Part shown: in pieces, positions 34,387 to 44,319 of the stretch
Layout: the number at the start of each line of letters is the position of its first letter
Position numbering within the stretch: position 1 is the stretch's first letter
Source of the DNA: Streptomyces sp. NBC_00344
GTDB lineage: Bacteria > Actinomycetota > Actinomycetes > Streptomycetales > Streptomycetaceae
NCBI RefSeq assembly: GCF_036088315.1
Contig: NZ_CP107996.1
Coordinates: 310,001-374,000, forward strand
Reading direction: 5' to 3'
DNA length: 64,000 bases
The notes under the pieces: generated by a model
What the model was told of the DNA's origin: nothing
Databases searched by the model: none
Seen by the model: only the letters and a program-made list of their open reading frames with translations
Made by a program: the position numbers and the translations under genes

Positions 34387-35931
34387 TCAGTCCTCGGCCC
34401 GTGTCATGAGCGGCTGTTCGTCCGCCGGCACCGGGATCCGGCCGGCCGCAGCGGCCCCTTCGTCGCCGCCCGGGGCCACGGCCACGACGATCGCGTCGGC
34501 CGCCTCGTTGGGCTCGGGGCTCACGAGGCCGACAACCACATAGAGAACCAGAGATGTCACCAGAGGTGTGACGATGATCGCCGTCTGGTCGGCGCTGCCC
34601 ATGCCGTACTTGACGATCCAGTAGCCGGCCAGCCCGGCGGCCCAGGAGATCAGCGCCGCCCGCGGTCCGCACTTGCGGAAGGCGGGAAGCATGCCGAGCA
34701 GAAGCGGGATCGAGATCGGTCCCATGACGGCGGCGACGAGGGCGACGATGATGCCCAGCACACCTCCGAAATGGTCGGCTTCGATGGCGACCAGCATGCT
34801 GAGTGTGATGAAGACGACCGTGCAGATCCGGGCGGACAGCAGCCCTGCCCGCTCGCTCATGCCACGAGCCCTGCGGGACAGGACAGGCATCATGTCCCGG
34901 ACGACCACGGAGGAGATCGCGTTGGCGTCCGACGACGCCATCGCCATGGTGTGGGAGAACATCCCGGCGAGCGTGAGGCCCACGAGACCGGCGGGCAGAT
35001 ACTTCTCGCTCATCAGTGCGTAGACCTGTTGCGGGTCCGCCACATGCGGCAGCAGCACCGGTGCCGCGACGGAGGGGAAGAGCAGAAACGCCGGCCAGAT
35101 CACATAGAGGGCCGCGGACAGCCCGGCGGACCGGCGCGCGGACTTCGGGCTGTCGGTGGCCATGTAGCGCTGGGCGAGGTTCCACATACCGCCGTTGTAC
35201 TCGAAGATCTTGATAACGATGTACGCGGTGAAGAAGGTTGCCGTGTAGGGGCCCACCAGCGGCTCCGTGTGGTGGTCGGGCAACCGGTGCCAGAGTGTGC
35301 TCACCCCGGAGATTCCGCCCAGCTTTCCGAGCACCACGACGACCATGGCAACTGCGGCGATGCCCTGGATGATGAACTGGCCGAAGTCGGTCAGCGCGTC
35401 GGCCCACAGACCGCCCACCGTGCAGTACAGCAGAGTGACCACTCCGGTCACGACGATGCCGGTGTTCATCGCCATGCCGGTGAACACATTGAGCAGGATG
35501 GCGACGGACGCCCACTTGGCCGCTACGTCGAAGACCTTCAGAAGTGTCCCGCTCCAGGCCAGAGCCTGCTGCGTGGAGATGTTGTAGCGCGTCGCGAGGT
35601 ATTCCAGCGGCGAGGCCACCCCGTACCGGCGGCGCAGCCTGTTCCACCGGGGCGCGAAGACGATCGCGCCGACGCCCGTACCCACGGCCAAAGGTACGAA
35701 CGCCCATATGTAGACGGTGATGCCGTAGCTGTAGGCGACGGCGGCATAGGCGACGAAGACCGCGGCGCTGTAGCCCGACATGTGGTGGGAGATACCGGTG
35801 AGCCACCAGGGCATCCGGCCACCGCCGGTGAAGTAGTCACTGACGCCGCTGACGCGCTTGTGCGACCACACCCCGATGAGGAGCATCACGACGAAATAGC
35901 CGCCCAGCGCGACCCAGTCCAGTACAGCCAT
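34387..35931 (-). CDS. Sodium:solute symporter (SSS family)
   Basis: 514 residues with about thirteen hydrophobic segments. SSS hallmarks: VSDYFTGGGRMPWWLTGISH and HHMSGYSAAVFVAYAAVAYS near the N-terminus, and GLTLAGMFSHTMAMASSDAN (TM8 sodium site). It lies between two secreted GH79 genes in one direction (gaps of 120 and 130 bp), so it probably imports the sugar or uronic acid they release. The C-terminal ~35 residues are a Pro/Ala-rich cytosolic tail. Confidence 0.9.
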   Translation of the reverse strand: MAVLDWVALGGYFVVMLLIGVWSHKRVSGVSDYFTGGGRMPWWLTGISHHMSGYSAAVFVAYAAVAYSYGITVYIWAFVPLAVGTGVGAIVFAPRWNRLRRRYGVASPLEYLATRYNISTQQALAWSGTLLKVFDVAAKWASVAILLNVFTGMAMNTGIVVTGVVTLLYCTVGGLWADALTDFGQFIIQGIAAVAMVVVVLGKLGGISGVSTLWHRLPDHHTEPLVGPYTATFFTAYIVIKIFEYNGGMWNLAQRYMATDSPKSARRSAGLSAALYVIWPAFLLFPSVAAPVLLPHVADPQQVYALMSEKYLPAGLVGLTLAGMFSHTMAMASSDANAISSVVVRDMMPVLSRRARGMSERAGLLSARICTVVFITLSMLVAIEADHFGGVLGIIVALVAAVMGPISIPLLLGMLPAFRKCGPRAALISWAAGLAGYWIVKYGMGSADQTAIIVTPLVTSLVLYVVVGLVSPEPNEAADAIVVAVAPGGDEGAAAAGRIPVPADEQPLMTRAED

Positions 35932-36051
35932 GGGAACTCCTCGTTACGGATGCGGTGCACGCAGTGCCGTGAGAATGAAGACGTGGGAATGAAGATGAGG
36001 GAGGGAAGACATGTGTCCGGCGGGGATTTGTTCCGGGGTCCGGCCCCGCCC

Positions 36052-37710
36052 TCAGCGCTTGAAGGTGATGATCTGCGCGGTTCCCGGGGTGACGCGGACG
36101 GTTGCCGACAGGTGGCCGACCGGCACCGGCCTCGACCGCGGTACCCCCGATGCCCTGCCCGCGGCTGTCACACTGCGGTCGCCCAGGGTGATCCGGCTCG
36201 CGTCCGGAGAGCCAAGACCGTCCGTCGCGGAGCTGCGCATGGTCACCTGCCGCCCCGTTCGGTACCGTGCCGGCAAGTTGAGCTTCACCTCGTCGGCGGT
36301 CGTACCCGCAGTCGAGGGGTCCTGGACGTTGAGGAGCACGACCGTCAGGGAGCCGTCCCGGCCCTTGATCCCGTAGGCCCTGACCTTGTCCAGGTCCGTG
36401 TCGGCGAGCCCGAGGTCGACGAACCGGCCGCGCGGCACCTGGCTGAAGGCCCAGAGTCCGTAGTACAGCGGCGCCGCCGCGAGTCCGTTCGCGTCGAGCT
36501 GGGCCTGGTCCGCGGCGCAGAACGCCCCGTAGTAGCGGTACGAGATGGGATAGTCCGCCGAGTTGCGGGGTTTGAAGTCACCGCACAGTGCCGCCGTGTT
36601 GGTGTGGAACTCGACCCGGTCGATGCCGTCCTGCGCGGTCTGCAACAGGTAGTCGAGCGACCAGAGGGAGGTGGCGTACGAGTCGCTGACCCCCGGCTGC
36701 CCGCTGCACGAAGCACTGTTCGACTCGTTGATGGTCATCGGTATCCGACCGCCGAAGCGATCGCCGATCTCCTTGATGCCCGCCAGCTTCGTGCGGGTTC
36801 TGACGTAGCTGTCCGATGACATCAACTGGGGCACGGTCATGGTCGACGTCCCGCAGTGGCTGCCCGGGTAGAGGTGGGACGAGAGTTCGGACACCGTCTT
36901 CTGCGGATCGACCGATGTGTCGGCCAGCATGGCCCTGCTGACATCGTCCAGCTTGGTGTTGGTCGCCGCGGTGTTGGCGGATGGCCCGGCCACTTTGATG
37001 GCGGCGTGCGGTACGGCGGCGCGCACGGCAGCTTCGTACTGCTTCATGGTGTCCCACATCTCGCCCCCGGAGAGAGTGGTGACGTTGTCGAACTCGTTGC
37101 CCACCTCGACGGACAGCAGGTCGTCTCCCAGCGTTCTGTGCGCTGCCTCGACCTCGGCGACGATCTGGTCGAGCGTCACCCGGGGGGCGGGGTCCTGAGC
37201 GGGGTTCTTCAGTTTCGCCGGGTCGATCACAGCCTTCAGAGGGAGGCCGAGCGTCACCTTCCAGCCGGTCGCGTCCACGAGCTTCCTCAGCGCATCGAGG
37301 TCCGACTGGTCAACGGTCCCTCCGATGGCCTCCTTCGGCGCGGATGTCCGGCTCCATTTGCCGAACGCCGGCCACACCAGGTCCATCGAGTAACCCCCGA
37401 GTCTCAGCACCCCGTCGGAGCCGAGCGTCTTGAGCCGCCCTGCCATCCTGTCCCTCGTGAGGAAGCCGTGGGCGAAGTCGGCCGATTCAACGGAGAAACC
37501 CTGGTGACCGTCGGCGAGTTCGGCGCCGCCGGCACCGGCCGGAACGTTCAGTGAGAAGGTGCTCGGCTCACCTGTCGGAGCAGTCGCGGCGTGTGCCACT
37601 GTGCCGGCCGTGGGGACAGCGGCGCCGGCGGCCAGCGCGAGCGCAAGCAGCGACCTGGCCCACCTGTTCCGGCCGGCAGGCGCGGGTCGCGGCTCGGGGT
37701 GCACGTTCAT
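36052..37710 (-). CDS. Secreted GH79-like glycoside hydrolase, second paralog
   Basis: 552 residues from ATG 37710 (GAGGAG upstream). The signal peptide ends GTVAHAATA. The catalytic barrel has FSVESADFAHGFLTRDRMAG, LRLGGYSMDLVWP, acid/base Glu in LSVEVGNEFDNVT and nucleophile candidate Glu in PMTINESNSASCSG. The C-terminal beta domain has SLTVVLLNVQDPS. It is first gene of the cluster and only distantly similar to the 32544-34256 protein, so the two may have different linkage specificities. The upstream 618-bp gap (37711-38328) has no gene. Confidence 0.83.
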   Translation of the reverse strand: MNVHPEPRPAPAGRNRWARSLLALALAAGAAVPTAGTVAHAATAPTGEPSTFSLNVPAGAGGAELADGHQGFSVESADFAHGFLTRDRMAGRLKTLGSDGVLRLGGYSMDLVWPAFGKWSRTSAPKEAIGGTVDQSDLDALRKLVDATGWKVTLGLPLKAVIDPAKLKNPAQDPAPRVTLDQIVAEVEAAHRTLGDDLLSVEVGNEFDNVTTLSGGEMWDTMKQYEAAVRAAVPHAAIKVAGPSANTAATNTKLDDVSRAMLADTSVDPQKTVSELSSHLYPGSHCGTSTMTVPQLMSSDSYVRTRTKLAGIKEIGDRFGGRIPMTINESNSASCSGQPGVSDSYATSLWSLDYLLQTAQDGIDRVEFHTNTAALCGDFKPRNSADYPISYRYYGAFCAADQAQLDANGLAAAPLYYGLWAFSQVPRGRFVDLGLADTDLDKVRAYGIKGRDGSLTVVLLNVQDPSTAGTTADEVKLNLPARYRTGRQVTMRSSATDGLGSPDASRITLGDRSVTAAGRASGVPRSRPVPVGHLSATVRVTPGTAQIITFKR

Positions 37711-37989
37711 CTGGCGACTCTCCTCTATCAGGGTGAAATATGGCGTGCGCATGCCATGAACTCAGACGTGGGTGAAGTCCCGCATCCGCCTAGCCCGGGC
37801 CGGGGAACCGCACTTCGGCAGATCTCCGGAGACGCGACTGTCCCTGAAAAGCGACATGGTCCGGCCCGCCCGCCGAGGAGCCGCTCTCTTCCCCGCGCGC
37901 CTCACTGCCGTGACGGGCGCACCGCCGGCCCGGCCCTACGACCGGCAGGCCGCCTCGCTGACGGCGATCTTGTCGAACAACGCCCCCGC

Positions 37990-38120
37990 CTCCTCGCGTC
38001 CAGACTGTCTACGTATGTAGATGGTGATCAGATGTGCAGACTTTAAGCTCGCCCCGGGGAGGCGTCAAGCAGCTGAACCGAACCAGTTGGATGCACTTGC
38101 AGACACCAAAAGGGCATGTC
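37990..38120. promoter_or_regulatory. AT-richer candidate control region upstream of the GH79 cluster
   Basis: Contains the dyad TCTAC-GTAT-GTAGA (38008-38021) and flanking CAGAC/GCAGAC elements (38001, 38036), about 300 bp before the GH79 start. No regulator gene is adjacent. Weak but the only structured element in the gap. Confidence 0.35.
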
Positions 38121-38328
38121 GCAACTTTGAGGCCATCGGACGCCGGCGCCCGAGCGCCCGGCCCTGCCTCCAAAGCCGAGATGCAGGACCGAGCGGCCGT
38201 CCGAACGCAGCATTCGTGACCTGCGTGTTTCCCCGCGCCACCAGGGGTCCGTGGCACATCGGTCCCGCAGCGGCCGATCCGCGGACCGTGGTCAACGATC
38301 ACCATGGCGGCCGGTACCGCCACCGCCC

Positions 38329-39723
38329 TCATTCAGTGGTTGCGGTGTGCGGTCCTGCGTGCAACGTGGGGATACGGACCGCGATGAGGGCGACGTCGTC
38401 GGTGCTGGAGGCCGAGAGGCCGCTGAGCAGCTCGTCGCAGAAGGTTTCCAGCGGTTCACGCGCAAGGGCCGCGGCATGCTGACGCAGCCGGGCCAGCCCG
38501 CGGTCGAGAACCTCGTCGCGGCGTTCGACCAGACCGTCCGTGTACAGCACAACCGTGCTGTCAGGGGGAAGCGCTTCCTTCGCGCCGGTCCGGTGCCCGG
38601 TGGGCTCCACCCCCAGCAGCATGCCGCGACCGCCCATCAACAGACGGGTCTCGCCCTCCGATGTGACCAGCAGCGGCGCGGGATGGCCGGCCGCCGAGTA
38701 GTGCAGCACCCAGGGCTCCTCCGGGCCGAGCTTCTCCACGAGCCCGTAGATGCAGGTCAGCGTCTGGTGAGGAGAGACAATGTGGATGGCCGCGTCCAGG
38801 CGACCGATGATTTTGCCGGGCGGCTCTTTACGGTCGCAGGCAATGCCGCGCAGCATGTTGCGCATCTGGCTCATGGTCACCGCGGCTCGCAGATCGTGCC
38901 CGGCAACATCCCCGATGATCACGGCGGTGGCCCCGTCCGGCATCACGAACGCGTCGTACCAGTCTCCGCCGACCTCAGCCGTCGACACCGCAGGCTGGTA
39001 GCGAGCTGCCAGCCGGAGCGGACCGTCCGTGGGCAGTTCGGGCAGGAGAGAGCGTTGCAGCCGCTCGGATGTGTGCTGGGTCTGGGAATGCAGCCGCGCG
39101 TTGTCGACGGCGAGCGCGACCCGGTGGGCGAGATCTTCCACCAACGGGAAGGTCTCTTCGCTCAGGGCGCCGTCATGGGCGGTGCGGGCCAGGGTGAGGG
39201 CTCCCAGAACCTGCCTCCGGGAGCGCAAAGGTACGACCACCGCCGTGTGCGCTCCCAAATGCTCGAAGAGTTCCAGCTCCCTGGCGTGCAGGGGGTCGAC
39301 CGCTGTCTGCGGAGCGGGGAAGTCGGTCAGGAGCAGCGGTCCGACACCGCGCAGCGCACGGGCCAGCGGAGCAGCCGACTTCGCCCTGCAGGAAGGGAGA
39401 AGCCCTTCGTACAACCCTGGAGAAAGCCGCTCGGGGTCTCGGTGCTCGACCACCAGTCTCCGCACCGCGCCGTTGTCCTCCAGCAGGTCCACCGCGCACC
39501 AGTCGGCCAGGTGGGGAACGAGGGTGCGGCACAGCCTCCTCAGCCCCTCTTCCACGTCCAGGGTGCTGCCCAGTGCATCGGCGGCGTTGGCCAGGAGTGT
39601 CAGCCGGTCCAGAGCCTGCTGCACCGCCTGGTCCACTTCGAAACCGTCGTCCGGCGCCTGCTCCGTCCGCGCCGGTACGGCAGGCTTCCGGCCTTCGGCG
39701 CGGTCGCCCCCACTGGAGTCCAT
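38329..39723 (-). CDS. GAF-domain SpoIIE-type PP2C phosphatase
   Basis: 464 residues. A GAF sensor domain (about 40-210; HLADWCAVDLLEDNGAVRRL, HTAVVVPLRSRRQVLGALTL) is followed by SpoIIE/PP2C (about 235-455) with EVGGDWYDAF, IGDVAGHDLRAAV, VVLYTDGLVERRDE and STDDVALIAVR, the metal-binding acids. It probably dephosphorylates a STAS anti-sigma antagonist on a small-molecule or redox signal. It is preceded by another SpoIIE phosphatase gene in the same direction (122 bp gap). Confidence 0.92.
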   Translation of the reverse strand: MDSSGGDRAEGRKPAVPARTEQAPDDGFEVDQAVQQALDRLTLLANAADALGSTLDVEEGLRRLCRTLVPHLADWCAVDLLEDNGAVRRLVVEHRDPERLSPGLYEGLLPSCRAKSAAPLARALRGVGPLLLTDFPAPQTAVDPLHARELELFEHLGAHTAVVVPLRSRRQVLGALTLARTAHDGALSEETFPLVEDLAHRVALAVDNARLHSQTQHTSERLQRSLLPELPTDGPLRLAARYQPAVSTAEVGGDWYDAFVMPDGATAVIIGDVAGHDLRAAVTMSQMRNMLRGIACDRKEPPGKIIGRLDAAIHIVSPHQTLTCIYGLVEKLGPEEPWVLHYSAAGHPAPLLVTSEGETRLLMGGRGMLLGVEPTGHRTGAKEALPPDSTVVLYTDGLVERRDEVLDRGLARLRQHAAALAREPLETFCDELLSGLSASSTDDVALIAVRIPTLHAGPHTATTE

Positions 39724-39845
39724 ACATCCAGCTCACCACATCGCCATTTCAGTCGCGCGTCGCAGAAAAGCCCGCACTTCCCCGACCGATGGTTCTTCGC
39801 CGGGATGCGGTGAAGAGGTGCCCCGGCGTCCCGGCGACCGCGCGC

Positions 39846-42302
39846 TCAGGCTCCGATCGACGGCAGGGCGGTTTCGGCCCACACCTGTTTGCCACCGCCG
39901 AGGGGCACAGAACCATAGGCCACCGACACCGCCTCGACGAGCAGGATCCCCCTGCCGCCGGTCGCATCCCATTCCACGCTCGTCGGTTTGACAGGCGTGC
40001 GCGGCGACGCGTCGCTCACGGCCACCCTCAGGCGCTCCCCGGTGAGAGTGAGGTCGACACGCACCGGCCCCTTGGTGTGCACCAGGGCGTTGGTGACCAG
40101 TTCCGAGACGATCAGCAGGATCGCATCGGGCTGCTCCGTCACGCCCCAGGAGCGCAGGGTACGGGTGGTGAAACGCCGCGCGTGCGCGACCGCGTCGGGC
40201 AGCCTCCACACCGCCCAGCCCGAGCGGAGCGGCCGGGCTCCCATCCCGTCGTAGCGCATGAGCAGCAGGGCCACATCGTCGTCGCGCCGATTGACACCAC
40301 CGAGCAGTGCGTCGGCCATCCGGCCGGTATCCGAGGGGTCCGCACCGGCGAGCAGGGTGCGCACACGGCGCATTCCGATCTCCAGGTGCAGGTTCGATGA
40401 CTCGACGAGGCCGTCGGTCAGCAGGGCGAGGACAGCGCCCGGAGCCAGCGCCACCATGGACATCGGGAATTCCGCCTCCGCGAGCACGCCCAGTGGCGGG
40501 CCGCCTTCTGTCTCCACCTCCCGGGTGTTGCCATCCGGGTCACGCAGCAGCGGCGGCAGGTGTCCCGCACGCACGCACCAGGCGTCGCCCTCCTCCATGT
40601 CGATGGCGACGTAGCAACAGGTGGCGAAGAGGTCTGTCTCCATGCCGACGAGCAGGCGGTTCGCGCGGGACACGACGACATCGGGGGGGTGGCCCTCCAC
40701 CGCGTACGCCCGGATCGCCGTACGCATCTGGCCCATGATCGTCGCGGCGCCCGCGTTGTGTCCCTGCACATCACCGACGACCAGCGCCACTTGGTTCTCG
40801 CTGAGCCGGATCACGTCGTACCAGTCGCCGCCCACGGTGAGACCCACCGTCGCGGGCAGATAGCGGGCCACCGCGACTCCGCCGGGCAGCCGCGGAAGTT
40901 TGCGCGGCAGCAGACTGCGCTGAAGCATCGTGGCGAGCTCGTGTTCGGCGTCCAGCGAACGGGCGCGCACCAGGGCCTGCCCCACCAGGCCCGCCGTCGC
41001 GGTGAGCAGTGCACGTTCCTCCGGACCGAACACATGCGGTTCGTCCCAGCCGACCAGGCATACCCCGACCACCCGGTCCCCGGCGGGGAGCGCCAGGACA
41101 GCCAGGCCGCCGGGGCCGACACCCGCGAGGCCCGGTTCCAGCGCGGAGCCCGCCGACCAGAGGCTCACCCGGCCCTCGCGCAGCGCAGCCGTCAGGGCGG
41201 GAAGGGACGTCACGGGCGCATCGGGCCACTCGGATCTCCATTCGGATCGCCAGAGATCCGGCCAGGCATCGGACTCCGGCGGGTCGAGGACGGTGACGCG
41301 CAGCCGGTCGGCCTCGAGTTCGGCGAGCGCCACCCGATCGGCTCCCAGCGGATCCCGCAGGGCCTCGACGACCGACCTGCTCACGTCTCGGACGGTCATC
41401 GCACCGGCCAGGGCGACCGACAGCCGCTGCACCCGGGAGACCTCGTCCGCGCCGGCCCGCAGATGCGAGGCGTCAGCCACCACGCCGAGCACTCGCTCCG
41501 GTTTGCCGTCCCCGTTCGCCAGCACCCGGCACCGCAGGCGCAGCCAGCGCAGCTCACCGGTGGGGCGGCGGATACGGAACTCGAGATCCCGGCCCCCGGA
41601 GATCAGATGCGCCGGCTCGACGATGGACATGAGCGCCGGCAGGTCGTCGGGGACGGTGTGGGCAAGCAAGGTCTCCACCCGTCCGTCGAAATCGTCGCGG
41701 GAGATGTCGAGGAGGTCGAGCACCCATGCGTCCGCGTCGATCTGCCCGCTGCTCAGTACCAGGGTGAACGAGCCGACCCGGAGCCGGCCCAGGGCGGAGC
41801 CCGGCACCTGCCGGGACCCGCCAGGGCCGGTGGCGTGCCGCTCCGGGTCGCCGCTCGCCTCGAGCCATGCCGTGACCTGGTCCGCGTAGAGCTCCAGGTG
41901 GTTGCGCTGATCCGCGTCGAAACCGGCGCCGACGTCGTCCACGACGACCAGACAGCCCAGCGGCCCGCCGTTCGCTCGCAGCGGCAGCACGCCCAGGGAG
42001 ACACCGTTGGGCAACGCCTCATCCGGGGTGCCTCCGTAGGCGGAGAGACCGGACGCGTCCAACCACAGGGGGCAGCCGGTGCGGAAGGCGTCCGCCACGG
42101 GTGTGTGTCCCGACAGGGAACAGCTGGATGACAGCCCGTAGCGGGCGCCCGGCGTTCCGGCGGATTCGGTCAGTCGCAGACCGGCGTCCTGCTTGCCCTT
42201 CACATAGACAGCGGCAAGCACCGCCCCGCCGAACACCCGCATCAAGGCCGCAGCCCGAAGCGCCGTGGCAGCTCCGCGCGGACGCGGCTCGCGTGGATCC
42301 AC
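39846..42302 (-). CDS. GAF-PAS-GAF-PP2C-HATPase signalling protein
   Basis: 818 residues (GTG start). Domain order: GAF (1-165), PAS (~185-290; DLLDISRDDFDGRVETLLAH), GAF (~300-465), SpoIIE/PP2C (~485-690; VGGDWYDVIRLSEN, VVGDVQGHNAG, ALLTDGLVESSN, RRDDDVALLLMRY) and an RsbW-like ATPase (~700-815; N-box IVSELVTNALVHT, G-box WDATGGRGILLVEA). It therefore combines the phosphatase and putative kinase of a partner switch. It may supply the anti-sigma kinase that the sigma operon 5 kb away lacks. Confidence 0.92.
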   Translation of the reverse strand: MDPREPRPRGAATALRAAALMRVFGGAVLAAVYVKGKQDAGLRLTESAGTPGARYGLSSSCSLSGHTPVADAFRTGCPLWLDASGLSAYGGTPDEALPNGVSLGVLPLRANGGPLGCLVVVDDVGAGFDADQRNHLELYADQVTAWLEASGDPERHATGPGGSRQVPGSALGRLRVGSFTLVLSSGQIDADAWVLDLLDISRDDFDGRVETLLAHTVPDDLPALMSIVEPAHLISGGRDLEFRIRRPTGELRWLRLRCRVLANGDGKPERVLGVVADASHLRAGADEVSRVQRLSVALAGAMTVRDVSRSVVEALRDPLGADRVALAELEADRLRVTVLDPPESDAWPDLWRSEWRSEWPDAPVTSLPALTAALREGRVSLWSAGSALEPGLAGVGPGGLAVLALPAGDRVVGVCLVGWDEPHVFGPEERALLTATAGLVGQALVRARSLDAEHELATMLQRSLLPRKLPRLPGGVAVARYLPATVGLTVGGDWYDVIRLSENQVALVVGDVQGHNAGAATIMGQMRTAIRAYAVEGHPPDVVVSRANRLLVGMETDLFATCCYVAIDMEEGDAWCVRAGHLPPLLRDPDGNTREVETEGGPPLGVLAEAEFPMSMVALAPGAVLALLTDGLVESSNLHLEIGMRRVRTLLAGADPSDTGRMADALLGGVNRRDDDVALLLMRYDGMGARPLRSGWAVWRLPDAVAHARRFTTRTLRSWGVTEQPDAILLIVSELVTNALVHTKGPVRVDLTLTGERLRVAVSDASPRTPVKPTSVEWDATGGRGILLVEAVSVAYGSVPLGGGKQVWAETALPSIGA

Positions 42303-42449
42303 CGGGTGCCCCCATGGCTCGGTGACACCGACGCCGGACGTCTCATCGTCCCTCGATTCCGACCAGTCCCAGCCGACCGGGCAGCCCTCCGGGCAGACAG
42401 AACCACTTCGTGGCGCAACCGGGGCCAGTCATTCCAGCGTAAGCATGAC

Positions 42450-42894
42450 AGGCGCCCTGTGCCCGCTTCTAGAGTTGTTCCGCAACTCCGGGCTCCGTCC
42501 GCTGGTTTCGGGCGCTTCCGGAGCGCACCACCGACCGGGCGCCGCCTCATCGCAGGCCGCCTCCGGTCGCGCGGGACGCGCGCTCCCCGCCTCCCCCAGC
42601 TGCTGCTGCGCGGCCCGGCGGACCTCTTGACCGGCGTCGCCTTCCTGCTGCATCAGCACCCCGATCCCCTGGACCCGGACCCGTGGATCAGGCTGCTGCT
42701 GATCCACGAGGATCTGCACGGAGATGGGTACGGGCGTCAGGCCGTCTCTCTCATCGAGGACCACCTGCGAACAGCAGGGCATGACGGAGTCCGGCTCGCG
42801 GTACTGGAGAACAACCCGGTCCCCTTGGCGTTCTGGTCGGCACTCGGCTACCGGGAGATCGACCGCCGGAAGGACCGTGCCCAAGGTCGGCCAT
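42450..42894 (+). pseudogene. Degenerate GNAT acetyltransferase
   Basis: From about 42620 one frame encodes a good GNAT C-terminal half: LLTGVAFLLHQHPDPLDPDP, then WIRLLLIHEDLHGDGYGRQA (acetyl-CoA loop) and LAVLENNPVPLAFWSALGYR with EIDRRKDRAQGRPF. The N-terminal half is not in that frame; related residues appear in other frames around 42500-42600. The usual C-terminal end is replaced by antisense of the convergent DUF2252 gene. Confidence 0.6.
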
Positions 42895-44319
42895 TCAGGC
42901 GGACTCCGCACGCACCCTGCCGGTCCGCACGGCCCCGACCAGCGCGTGGTGGTCGCGCTCGTTCTGGTCGGCATAGCTCTCGGCGAACCGCACCATCGCC
43001 CGGTCGAAGACGTCGCTGCGTCCGAGGTAGGCGGCCAGAGAGATCCGGTCTCCGGACCTGGCGTGTGCGCGGGCCAGGGTGGCGCCGCAGACCTCACCGA
43101 ACAGCCGCATGCCCCTCGGCACCATCAGCGAAGGCTCGACGATTCCCTTCCAGTCGCGCAACTGGCGCACATAGAAGTCTCGTTCACGTCCGTCGATGCC
43201 CTCGGTGCGCTGCCATCCCAGAAAGATGTCGCTCGCGGCCTGCATCAACCGCTGGCCCGCGACCACCCGCTCCCCCTGGGAGGCGTACGAACTCGCCCCC
43301 ACGTACGGGGCAAGAACCGATTCCCCGGCCTCCTTGGCCTGGAGGAAGAGCGGGTCCTGGCTGTCCCTGCCCAGCAGGAGCACGATCCAGCACCGGGTGC
43401 CGACACTGCCGACACCCACCACCTTGCGGGCCATGTCGACCACGGTGAACTGCTCGAGAAGGTGCTGCCGGTCCGGCTGCAGGGTGTTCCGGTACCGCTT
43501 GATCAACGTGTTGATCTCCGCTTCGAGCAGGGCCCGTTCGGCGCCGGGCAGCAGATCGGCGAGTGGTGTGACCAGAGGTGGCGCCGCGGCTATCCGGCGT
43601 TCTCCGCCGACCACCCGGGTCAGTTTCCCGAAGGCCTGCAGGCTGTCCCTGGTACGCGCCTTCGCCAGTGCACCCGAGAGGCGCTTGCGGCCGCGCTTGT
43701 GCAGTTCACCCGACGCCAGGGTCTGCAGTTGCTCCGCTTCCGCTCTGCTGTACCAGACGTCGAGGTGGCGCATCCCGGCGAAGCGCCACATCTGCTCCCG
43801 GTAGGAACGAGCGGTGGCCTGGACGATGGAGGCGCGTTCCTCGTCGGAGTAGCCGTTCTCCCGTCCGGCGATGACAAGGCTCGACACCAGCCGTTTGACG
43901 TCCCACTCCCAGGGGCCGGGAAGCGTTTCGTCGAAGTCGTTGATGTCGAAGAGCAGGTGCCGCTCCGGGGAGGCCAGCAGGCGGAAGTTCAGCAAGTGTG
44001 CGTCGCCGCACAGTTGCACGCGCAGGCCGGTGTCCGGGGTGGTCGCAAGGTCGCTCGCCATGATTCCCGCGGCACCCCGGTAGAAGCGGAACGGTGACTC
44101 CGTCATCCGTCCGTACCGGATCGGCACCAGTTCCGGGACCCGGTCGGCCGACTGCTTCTCGATCGCAGCCACCGGGTCGGCCCGGTGCGAGGAGGGTGCG
44201 AACTCGCCCTGGCTGGAGCGCGATGCCCGGGAGCGGGCCGCCTTGCCCCGGGCGGCACGCTCCCGTGGGGAGGGCCACGGCCCGTTCGACTCCGTACCCG
44301 TCGCCGTCTTCCTGTTCAT
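42895..44319 (-). CDS. DUF2252 family protein
   Basis: 474 residues from ATG 44319 (CAGGAGG upstream). Family hallmarks: RMTESPFRFYRGAAGIMASD, VQLCGDAHLLNFRLLASPER, FDINDFDETLPGPWEWDVKR and GVGSVGTRCWIVLLLGRDSQ, with the CGDxHxxN and DFDE motifs recalling kinase-fold phosphotransferases. The biochemical role of DUF2252 is not established. Monocistronic. The following gap 44320-44792 holds no gene I can support. Confidence 0.9.
   Translation of the reverse strand: MNRKTATGTESNGPWPSPRERAARGKAARSRASRSSQGEFAPSSHRADPVAAIEKQSADRVPELVPIRYGRMTESPFRFYRGAAGIMASDLATTPDTGLRVQLCGDAHLLNFRLLASPERHLLFDINDFDETLPGPWEWDVKRLVSSLVIAGRENGYSDEERASIVQATARSYREQMWRFAGMRHLDVWYSRAEAEQLQTLASGELHKRGRKRLSGALAKARTRDSLQAFGKLTRVVGGERRIAAAPPLVTPLADLLPGAERALLEAEINTLIKRYRNTLQPDRQHLLEQFTVVDMARKVVGVGSVGTRCWIVLLLGRDSQDPLFLQAKEAGESVLAPYVGASSYASQGERVVAGQRLMQAASDIFLGWQRTEGIDGRERDFYVRQLRDWKGIVEPSLMVPRGMRLFGEVCGATLARAHARSGDRISLAAYLGRSDVFDRAMVRFAESYADQNERDHHALVGAVRTGRVRAESA

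Noticed and set aside
34126..36819. 897-codon plus-strand frame
   Set aside because: It overlaps three minus-strand genes with clear family motifs; a GC-rich antisense artefact.
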